DNA of 6,778 bases, taken from NCBI GenBank assembly GCA_030630165.1, contig DAOVNN010000160.1, positions 1 through 6,778 of the forward strand, in the 5' to 3' direction. Each line of letters begins with the position of its first letter. Position 1 is the stretch's first letter. The notes beneath the pieces are model-generated. The model was not told the DNA's origin, ran no database searches, and saw only the letters and a program-made list of their open reading frames with translations. Position numbers and translations under genes: made by a program. This DNA comes from Candidatus Krumholzibacteriota bacterium. Its GTDB lineage: Bacteria > Krumholzibacteriota > Krumholzibacteriia > Krumholzibacteriales > Krumholzibacteriaceae. Below, one piece after another: positions 1-4,763 of the stretch.

Positions 1-1466
1 AGTCGAGGGGCTGGTTCTATTCGCTGCTGGCGATCGGAGCGTTCCTGACCAAGCAGAGCCCCTACAAGAGGTGCCTGCCACACGGAATGATCCTCGACCG
101 CGAGGGACAGAAGATGAGCAAAAGCAAGGGTAACGCCGTCTTCGCGGGCGACGTGCTAAGCAGCGATGGCGCCGATTCGCTTCGCTGGTACCTGATGATC
201 AGCGGCGCGCCCTACCTGCCGAAGAGATTCGACCTCGAGGCGATGCGCGACAACGCCAACAAATTTCTCGGAACTCTGAGGAACCTCTACAGTTTCTTCG
301 CGATGTATGCCGGGATCGACGGCTTCGAGCCGGCCGGCGATGTGAAGAGCGATAACCTGATCGACCGATGGATCCTGTCGAGGTTCAACTCGACGGTGCA
401 CGATGTTACTGCCGCCCTGGACGAGTACGAGATGACCAGAGCCGCCCGCGCGATCCAGACATTCGTGATCGACGAGCTGAGCAACTGGTACCTCAGGCGC
501 TGCAGGCGCAGATTCTGGAAGAACGAGATGTCTGGCGACAAGCTTGCCGCCTACGAGACCTTCTATGCCGTTCTCGAGGGCGTCACGAGACTCGCCGCGC
601 CGTTCGTACCATTCCTTACAGAGGCGATCTGGCAGAGGCTCAGGGGCGAGGCCGGCAAGTCGGGCAGCATCCATCTCGAGTCCTACCCGGTGGCGGACAA
701 CGCGATGATCGACGAGGAACTGGAGAAGAACATGGCCGGCGTCCTCAAGACCGTCACGACCGGTCGGGCCGTGCGCAACAAGGCCGCGATCAAGGTCAGG
801 ACCCCGCTCGCGAGGATGCTCGTGCACGGGAAATATCACGACGTGACAGGGTGGACGAAGGACGAGGAGCTCAGCGGGCTGGTCCTCGACGAATTGAACG
901 TCAAGGCGATTGAGATCATCGAGGATACGGGCGAACTTATCAGGATGAGCGTGAAGCCCGAGTATTCCGTGCTCGGAAAGAGGTTCGGGAAGAACATGAA
1001 GGTCGCCGCTGCCGTTCTCGAGTCCCTCGGCGCCGAGAGCGTCGTAGAGCTGGTCGAGAAGGGAAGCGTTTCCGTCGAGATCAACGGGAACAAAGAGGAC
1101 GTATCCCTCGAAGAGGTGCGGGTCGAGAGCGAGACCGCGGAAGGCTTCGAGTCGGAGAGCGAGGGCGACCTCACGATCATCCTCGACACGAAGCTTACCG
1201 ACGAGCTTCGCAGGGAAGGGTCAGCGAGGGACCTCGTGAACCGGATCCAGAACTTCAGAAAAGAATCGGGATTCGAGGTCAGCGACAGGATAGTTCTGGC
1301 GTGGAGAGGCCCGGATGAGATAAAACATGTATTCGAGGGGTACCGCGACCATATATGCAGCGAAACACTCGTCGAGAACCTCCTCGAGGGGGAGCAGGAC
1401 TGGGAGAACAGCACGTCCTTTGAGCTCGACGGTTTCGAGATAGATCTATGGGTCAAGCTGGCTTGA
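1..1466 (+). CDS. ileS: Isoleucyl-tRNA synthetase, C-terminal part (5' truncated by window edge)
   Basis: Cytoplasmic class I aminoacyl-tRNA synthetase that charges tRNA-Ile. The frame is open from base 3 and gives 487 residues ending at TGA 1464-1466; the N-terminal catalytic half, with the HIGH motif and editing domain, lies outside the window. Visible residues 1-15 (SRGWFYSLLAIGAFL) match the conserved end of the catalytic core, followed by HGMILDREGQ and the KMSKS loop at bases 111-125, which closes on ATP during adenylate formation. An anticodon-binding helical domain follows, with WILSRFNS, NWYLRRCRRRFW and the later VRNKAAIKVRTPLARM. The last ~120 residues (RREGSARDLVNRIQNFRKES and on) resemble the C-terminal domain of eukaryote-like, clade-2 bacterial IleRS, and there is no CxxC zinc knuckle as in clade-1 enzymes. 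The ATG at base 87 is internal and not a gene start. Family assignment is very secure; the clade is an inference. Confidence 0.97.
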   Translation, partial: SRGWFYSLLAIGAFLTKQSPYKRCLPHGMILDREGQKMSKSKGNAVFAGDVLSSDGADSLRWYLMISGAPYLPKRFDLEAMRDNANKFLGTLRNLYSFFAMYAGIDGFEPAGDVKSDNLIDRWILSRFNSTVHDVTAALDEYEMTRAARAIQTFVIDELSNWYLRRCRRRFWKNEMSGDKLAAYETFYAVLEGVTRLAAPFVPFLTEAIWQRLRGEAGKSGSIHLESYPVADNAMIDEELEKNMAGVLKTVTTGRAVRNKAAIKVRTPLARMLVHGKYHDVTGWTKDEELSGLVLDELNVKAIEIIEDTGELIRMSVKPEYSVLGKRFGKNMKVAAAVLESLGAESVVELVEKGSVSVEINGNKEDVSLEEVRVESETAEGFESESEGDLTIILDTKLTDELRREGSARDLVNRIQNFRKESGFEVSDRIVLAWRGPDEIKHVFEGYRDHICSETLVENLLEGEQDWENSTSFELDGFEIDLWVKLA

Positions 1467-1475
1467 TGGCTTTTT
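1453..1475 (+). terminator. Weak hairpin plus T5 at the end of ileS (possible attenuator)
   Basis: TCAAG (1453-1457) and CTTGA (1462-1466) form a 5-bp inverted repeat with a CTGG loop, the 3' arm containing the ileS stop codon. Four bases later comes TTTTT (1471-1475). The stem is short and the T-run is detached, so it would at most attenuate; the next gene begins only 28 bases past the stop and is probably co-transcribed. Confidence 0.2.
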
Positions 1476-1493
1476 AACAGGAGCGTAGTCGAG

Positions 1494-2261
1494 ATGCCGG
1501 CCAAAAAAACAAAGAGCAAGGCGAAGACGAAGACGAAGAAGAAGACGAAGAAGAAGACGAAGAAGAAGGCAAAGGCCAAAACCAAGGCCGCTGCGAAGAA
1601 AAAACCGGGGGTGAAGGCAAAAGCGAAAGCGAAGACGAAGGTCAAAGCGAAGCCGAAATCCAAGGTTAAAACCGCGGCGAAGAAGAAGCCGAAGACGAAA
1701 GCGAAGGCCAAAGTGAAAACAACGACGAAGAAAGCAGCAAAGGCCAAACCCAGGGCGAAAGCCAAGCCGAAGGCAAAATCAAAGCCCAAGGCGAAAGCCA
1801 AACCGAAAGCAAAGGCCAGGCCCGCAAAGATGGCCGAGCCGGAGCCGCCTCCCGCTCCTGTCAAGATAAAGGGCAAGAAGCTTAATAAAAAGGAACTGGA
1901 TGCCGCGCGCGTGAGGATCCTGGCCGAACGCAAGCGTATCATCATGGAACTCGGAAGGATCGAGGAGGCGATAAGCGACGCCACCAAGGAAAAGGAAGGC
2001 TCTAACCAGTCTTACTCGAACCACCTTGCCGACGTGGGTACCGACTACATGGAGCAGGAGAAGAACTTCTACTACGCGAGCCAGGAGGGTCATTATCTCA
2101 GGGCTCTCGATGAGGCGCTCGAGAGGATTGAACGCGGTATGTACGGCATCTGCGAGAAGTGCACACTCAGGATAGGGAGCATGAGGCTGGATGCTGTTCC
2201 TTCGGCGAGGCAGTGCATCAAGTGCAAGAGCGAGTCGGAAAAAGGCAGCAGGGGGCGCTAA
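1494..2261 (+). CDS. DksA/TraR-type C4 zinc-finger protein with lysine-rich histone-H1-like N-terminal tail
   Basis: A 255-residue two-part protein. Residues 1-112 are a basic, low-complexity tail: about 53 of the first 110 residues are Lys, the rest mostly Ala, Thr, Pro, Val and Ser, and there is no Asp or Glu before residue 115. Residues 113-125 form a Pro-rich hinge. Residues ~126-255 are a DksA/TraR-like domain: helix with LDAARVRILAERKRI, a loop with D180 and D184, a second helix, and a four-cysteine zinc finger C220-x2-C223 ... C241-x2-C244 followed by KSESEK. Family members such as DksA enter the RNA polymerase secondary channel and tune initiation with ppGpp; that role here is inferred. 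The tail resembles H1-like or AlgP-like DNA-binding tails, so nucleic-acid tethering is plausible but unproven. ATG 1494 has an AGGAG (1479-1483) 10 nt upstream. It lies 27 nt after ileS and abuts lspA. The domain call is secure; the exact subfamily (DksA versus YteA-like) is not. Confidence 0.9.
   Translation: MPAKKTKSKAKTKTKKKTKKKTKKKAKAKTKAAAKKKPGVKAKAKAKTKVKAKPKSKVKTAAKKKPKTKAKAKVKTTTKKAAKAKPRAKAKPKAKSKPKAKAKPKAKARPAKMAEPEPPPAPVKIKGKKLNKKELDAARVRILAERKRIIMELGRIEEAISDATKEKEGSNQSYSNHLADVGTDYMEQEKNFYYASQEGHYLRALDEALERIERGMYGICEKCTLRIGSMRLDAVPSARQCIKCKSESEKGSRGR
1533..1568 (+). repeat. Three perfect 12-bp tandem copies in the lysine-rich tail
   Basis: The unit ACGAAGAAGAAG is repeated exactly at 1533-1544, 1545-1556 and 1557-1568 and encodes TKKK three times. 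It sits in a nearly all-purine coding strand with A7 at 1503-1509 just upstream. Whole 12-bp gains or losses keep the frame, so the tail length could vary between strains. Confidence 0.85.
1764..1817 (+). repeat. Imperfect 18-bp repeat encoding KPKAK(S/A) hexapeptides
   Basis: Residues 91-108 of the zinc-finger protein read KPKAKS, KPKAKA, KPKAKA. The DNA copies differ at third codon positions (mixed AAG/AAA), so the peptide repeat is kept while the DNA has diverged. This suggests selection on the basic peptide rather than a very recent duplication. Confidence 0.7.
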
Positions 2262-2264
2262 TTG
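2250..2264 (+). promoter_or_regulatory. Ribosome binding site that fixes the TTG start of lspA
   Basis: AGGGGG at 2250-2255 lies inside the last codons of the zinc-finger gene, 6 nt before TTG 2262. Because TAA 2259-2261 is in frame immediately before the TTG, no upstream start is possible. The arrangement suggests coupling: ribosomes ending the upstream gene stop exactly at the lspA start. Confidence 0.6.
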
Positions 2265-2756
2265 CTCTTTTTTGCCGTAGCAGCTATTGTAGTCATCCTG
2301 GATCAGGTCTCAAAAAGACTGATCTGGGCGGCATTTCAGGACACAGGAGGCAGGGATCTGATCGGCGGTGTCCTCCGCATCCGCCTGAGCACAAATACCG
2401 GTGCGGTCATGGGAATGCTCTCCAACTCCAGGCCGCTCCTCATTTCGGTAACAATCATCTCGATCATAGCATTGATCTACTTCGCCTACCGGATGCGTTA
2501 TGCTCCACTCTTTAAGCGTGTATGCCTCGGCCTGGTACTCGGCGGAGCATTCGGAAACCTCATCGACCGGATCGCCACCGGCAAGGTCATCGATTTTATC
2601 GATATGGGAATTGGCTCTCTCCGCTGGCCGACCTATAACGTTGCCGACATAGCGGTCACCCTTGGCGCCGTGATTCTTATCGCCGGCTTCGCATTCCAGA
2701 AGGAAGCGGACGCGGAAGGTCCGCCGCCACAGGAGCCCGTAGACCCTGTTTCCTGA
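2262..2756 (+). CDS. lspA: Lipoprotein signal peptidase (signal peptidase II)
   Basis: Inner-membrane aspartic protease that removes the signal peptide from diacylglyceryl-modified prolipoproteins before the lipobox cysteine. The 164 residues show the expected family pattern: VVILDQVSKRLI (D14, K18) in the first membrane helix, the NTGAVMGML box (N45), GGAFGNLIDR (N99, D102, R103), then the catalytic pair D111 in VIDFID and D129 in YNVADIAV, 18 residues apart and close to the 19 in Pseudomonas LspA. Four hydrophobic segments lie near residues 2-15, 57-76, 85-101 and 127-146. The C-terminal ~18 residues are a polar, Pro/Glu-rich tail. The start must be TTG 2262: the TAA of the preceding gene directly precedes it in the same frame, and an AGGGGG (2250-2255) sits 6 nt upstream. 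No ATG lies at a plausible position, since the next candidates would remove the first helix. Co-transcription with the upstream gene is very likely. Confidence 0.96.
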   Translation: MLFFAVAAIVVILDQVSKRLIWAAFQDTGGRDLIGGVLRIRLSTNTGAVMGMLSNSRPLLISVTIISIIALIYFAYRMRYAPLFKRVCLGLVLGGAFGNLIDRIATGKVIDFIDMGIGSLRWPTYNVADIAVTLGAVILIAGFAFQKEADAEGPPPQEPVDPVS

Positions 2757-2764
2757 TTACTGTA

Positions 2765-2793
2765 TTTAACTCCCCGCCTCGTTGTACTATACT
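2765..2793 (+). promoter_or_regulatory. Candidate sigma-70-type promoter before rluD
   Basis: In the 81-nt gap after lspA, TATACT (2788-2793) matches the -10 consensus at 5 of 6 bases. TTTAAC (2765-2770) lies 17 bp upstream and is a poor -35 (3 of 6). The gap is the largest before rluD, so a fresh promoter here is reasonable, but this was judged by eye. No terminator-like hairpin was seen in the gap. Confidence 0.35.
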
Positions 2794-2837
2794 GGTTCAC
2801 CTGTAGCGCAATCATCTATACAGACCTCAATCATGTC

Positions 2838-3824
2838 ATGGGCGATATGGACGAACAGAAGATTTTCTCATTTATCGTAGACGAGGAAGAATCGGGCGAA
2901 CGTCTCGACTCCTGGCTGGCCGCCCGCATTCCCGAGCTTTCCAGGTCGAGGATCCAGAAGGCACTGAAGGACGGCGAGGTCCTCATCGGCGGCCTGCCCG
3001 TCGGTAAGCCCTCGAGAAGGTTGCGCGGCGGGGAAAGTGTCGAGCTGCGCTTCAGTCCCCCGAAACCGGTCGAAGTGCTCGCCGAGGATATCCCCCTCGA
3101 TATCATCTATGAGGACTCGGGTCTGCTCGTGGTGAACAAGGCGGCCGGGATGGTCGTCCACCCTGCTCCGGGCAATGAGACGGGAACGATGGTAAACGCG
3201 CTGCTCGCCCACTGCGATGACCTCTCGGGGATAGGCGGCTTTCTCAGGCCCGGCATCGTCCACAGGCTCGACGCTCAGACGACCGGCCTGCTCGTCGTTG
3301 CCAAGAGCGATGAGGTCCATATCGCCCTGAGCCGCCAGTTGATGGAAAGGGCCGTGACCCGGATCTACAAGGCCCTTGTATGGGGCACGATGCCCGAAGG
3401 CGAAGGAGAGATAGACGCTCCAATAGGCCGCAGCAAGTCGGACAGGAAGAAAATGGCCGTCATCCGGGAGGGTGGCAGGGATGCTGTGACATATTACTCG
3501 GTTATAGACACATTTCCGCCTCTGCAGTATATTAGATTGAAGCTGGGGACGGGCAGGACCCACCAGATCAGGGTCCACCTGACTCATATCGGGCACCCCG
3601 TTCTCGGCGACCCCGAATATGGGGGAAGGAAATTCAGAAAGGGGAACCTCCCGAAAGAGGAGATCGACCGCGGCGCGAAGGCACTGAGCCTGATCGGGCG
3701 GCAGGCACTCCATGCGGGGGAATTGTTGTTTTTTCATCCCCTGCTCAAGAAGGAGATGACCTTCGAAGCTCCCCTTCCCGATGATTTCCGGGTCGTCCTC
3801 GAGACTTGCACGGGGGACCGATGA
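2838..3824 (+). CDS. rluD: RluA/RluD-family 23S rRNA pseudouridine synthase
   Basis: Cytoplasmic enzyme that isomerises uridine to pseudouridine, probably in 23S rRNA during large-subunit assembly. The 328 residues have a normal RluD layout. An S4 RNA-binding domain spans ~16-80 (GERLDSWLAARI, SRSRIQKALKDGEVLIGG). The catalytic domain spans ~88-315, with DIIYEDSGLLVVNKAAGMVVHP, the active-site loop HRLDAQTTGLLVVAKS (catalytic D145) and GTGRTHQIRVHLTHIGHPVLGD. The usual loop is HRLDKDTSG or HRLDKDTTG; here the two residues after Asp are AQ. ATG 2838 gives MGDMDEQ; ATG 2847 is an alternative, and neither has a strong Shine-Dalgarno. The stop TGA 3822-3824 overlaps the ATG of the STAS gene. The family is certain; RluD rather than RluC is a best guess, since the uridines targeted cannot be read from sequence. 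Confidence 0.93.
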   Translation: MGDMDEQKIFSFIVDEEESGERLDSWLAARIPELSRSRIQKALKDGEVLIGGLPVGKPSRRLRGGESVELRFSPPKPVEVLAEDIPLDIIYEDSGLLVVNKAAGMVVHPAPGNETGTMVNALLAHCDDLSGIGGFLRPGIVHRLDAQTTGLLVVAKSDEVHIALSRQLMERAVTRIYKALVWGTMPEGEGEIDAPIGRSKSDRKKMAVIREGGRDAVTYYSVIDTFPPLQYIRLKLGTGRTHQIRVHLTHIGHPVLGDPEYGGRKFRKGNLPKEEIDRGAKALSLIGRQALHAGELLFFHPLLKKEMTFEAPLPDDFRVVLETCTGDR

Positions 3825-4162
3825 AATACAAGGTCAGGGAAGAGGGGAACGTTACGGTCATCGACCTGTCGGGGAAACTGATGGGTGGGGATGACGCGGA
3901 TGTCTTCAGGGACCTCGTTTACGAACTGCTTGAGAGCGGCAGGAAAAAGATTGTCGTTAATCTCGCCAGCCTGACGTGGATCAACAGTTCCGGCATCGGA
4001 ATCCTGATCACAGGGTACACGACGATGAGGAAGAACAAGGGAGATCTGAAGCTTCTCAACGTTTCGAAGAAGATCGAGAGCATCCTCTACGTTACGAAGC
4101 TGAATCTGATCTTCGAGTGCTTCGACGATGAATACGAAGCGATAAGAAGCTATAGCAGATAA
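3821..4162 (+). CDS. STAS-domain anti-sigma factor antagonist (SpoIIAA/RsbV-like)
   Basis: A 113-residue single-domain STAS protein, the normal length for SpoIIAA/RsbV antagonists. It has the strand VTVIDLSGKLMGGDDADVFR, then KIVVNLASLTWINSSGIGIL, which aligns with the phosphorylation site of the family (SpoIIAA: DSSG, phosphoserine 58). S57 is the likely phospho-acceptor, with S56 beside it; the preceding family Asp is Asn here (N55). Unphosphorylated antagonists bind a GHKL kinase and free its sigma factor or other partner, and phosphorylation by that kinase inactivates them. The adjacent kinase gene is the obvious partner. ATG 3821 is chosen because it overlaps the rluD stop as ATGA, implying translational coupling, with GGGGGA (3812-3817) close upstream. 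An in-frame TTG at 3806 would add five residues and is less likely. The family is secure; the output partner is unknown. Confidence 0.93.
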   Translation: MKYKVREEGNVTVIDLSGKLMGGDDADVFRDLVYELLESGRKKIVVNLASLTWINSSGIGILITGYTTMRKNKGDLKLLNVSKKIESILYVTKLNLIFECFDDEYEAIRSYSR

Positions 4163-4198
4163 CGTGCGGCGGCAGGAGAAGGAGGGAGATCGAGGTTG

Positions 4199-4642
4199 AT
4201 GGCCGAGGAAACTTTTGTCCTGGAATTTCCCAGCAGCTACAAATGGCTGAACATGCTCGATCTCATGTGTGCCGAGATCACGGCCGGGATGAATTTCAGC
4301 CAGGACGCACTGAACGAGATATCGATCTCCGTCATCGAAGCCTGCACGAATGCTCTCGAGCACGGCAATAAATGCTGTGCCGACTGCGACGTCAGGGCGG
4401 TCTTCAGGAGACTGGAAGACAGGATAGTCATCGAAGTAACCGATTGCGGCGAAGGGTTCGACTTTGCTGACTATCTTCTTCACATACCCGACCCTTCGGA
4501 CATTCACAAGAAACGCGGCAGGGGGATTTTCATCATGAATGCCATGATGGACAAGCTGTTGTATGTGCAGAGCGAGAAGGGCGGGATGAAGGTCATCCTT
4601 GAAAAGATGACCGACAGAGGCGGGGAGGAAGGCGACGACTAG
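4199..4642 (+). CDS. Anti-sigma-factor-type serine kinase (RsbW/SpoIIAB-like GHKL ATPase)
   Basis: A 147-residue GHKL (HATPase_c_2) protein matching RsbW/SpoIIAB in size. The N box is SVIEACTNALEHGNK (E47, N51), G1 is VTDCGEGFDF (D82, G84, G86), and the glycine-rich G2 lid is KKRGRGIFIMN (~104-114). Such proteins phosphorylate a STAS antagonist on serine and, in the alternative state, bind a sigma factor or effector. The STAS gene ends 36 nt upstream and is the likely substrate, with the PP2C gene downstream as the opposing enzyme. Unusually it has six cysteines (24, 49, 59, 60, 63, 83), including CCADC right after the N box. ATG 4199 is used; TTG 4196 one codon earlier is possible. GGAGG at 4181-4185 is 13 nt from the ATG and 10 nt from the TTG. 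The stop TAG lies in the loop of a perfect hairpin. No sigma factor is encoded in the window. Confidence 0.92.
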   Translation: MAEETFVLEFPSSYKWLNMLDLMCAEITAGMNFSQDALNEISISVIEACTNALEHGNKCCADCDVRAVFRRLEDRIVIEVTDCGEGFDFADYLLHIPDPSDIHKKRGRGIFIMNAMMDKLLYVQSEKGGMKVILEKMTDRGGEEGDD

Positions 4643-4650
4643 GTCGTCGC
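4632..4650 (+). other. Perfect 8-bp hairpin with the kinase stop codon as its loop
   Basis: GCGACGAC (4632-4639) and GTCGTCGC (4643-4650) are exact reverse complements separated only by TAG, the stop codon of the kinase gene. The stem is GC-rich, but the following bases (GATCCGCTTG) hold no T-run, so it is not a standard intrinsic terminator. It could protect the 3' end, slow ribosomes at the stop or separate the two transcripts. Confidence 0.6.
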
Positions 4651-4651
4651 G

Positions 4652-4719
4652 ATCCGCTTGCCGCCTTCCAGGAACAGGAACAAACACTCCCGGACAGGCG
4701 TAATATAGAACAAGCGGAT
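4652..4719. repeat. Spaced 9-bp inverted repeat in the kinase-phosphatase gap
   Basis: ATCCGCTTG (4652-4660) and CAAGCGGAT (4711-4719) are perfect reverse complements with 50 bases between them. In between lie a direct repeat AGGAAC AGGAAC (4670-4681) and the AT-rich TAATATAGAA (4701-4710). The spacing is long for an RNA hairpin; an operator pair or chance are both possible. Confidence 0.45.
4701..4709 (+). promoter_or_regulatory. Possible -10 element ahead of the phosphatase gene
   Basis: TAATATAGA in a GC-rich 121-nt gap offers TAATAT or TATAGA as a -10 hexamer about 55 nt before the phosphatase ATG. No convincing -35 is found at 16-18 bp upstream, so a normal housekeeping promoter is doubtful. 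An alternative sigma factor could be used, but no known consensus was recognised. Confidence 0.2.
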
Positions 4720-4763
4720 TACCCGGCGGCAAATGACCCCTGTGGATCTGTCGGAGTTGTAGA

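Noticed and set aside
156..913. Overlapping ORFs on both strands inside ileS
   Set aside because: The ileS frame is conserved throughout this stretch; the alternatives lack motifs and show Arg/His/Asp-rich shifted-frame composition.
1503..1840. CRISPR array or mobile-element repeat
   Set aside because: Repeats are short, in frame and without spacers, and encode a continuous basic peptide; no transposase or terminal inverted repeats are present.
836..1987. 383-residue minus-strand ORF rich in Phe, Ala and Leu that looks membrane-like
   Set aside because: It is the complement of the AAG/AAA-rich lysine tail and of ileS; the Phe-Ala-Leu runs are a by-product of the repeats and there is no family motif.
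2757..2837. Possible small RNA or riboswitch in the lspA-rluD gap
   Set aside because: Only 81 nt, with no convincing stem or known riboswitch core seen; only the weak promoter is kept.
2868..3737. 289-residue minus-strand ORF opposite rluD
   Set aside because: Shadow of the conserved pseudouridine synthase; no recognisable domain.
4643..4763. Small gene in the kinase-phosphatase gap
   Set aside because: No ORF with a plausible start and ribosome binding site fits in the 121 nt; only repeats and a possible -10 element are seen.
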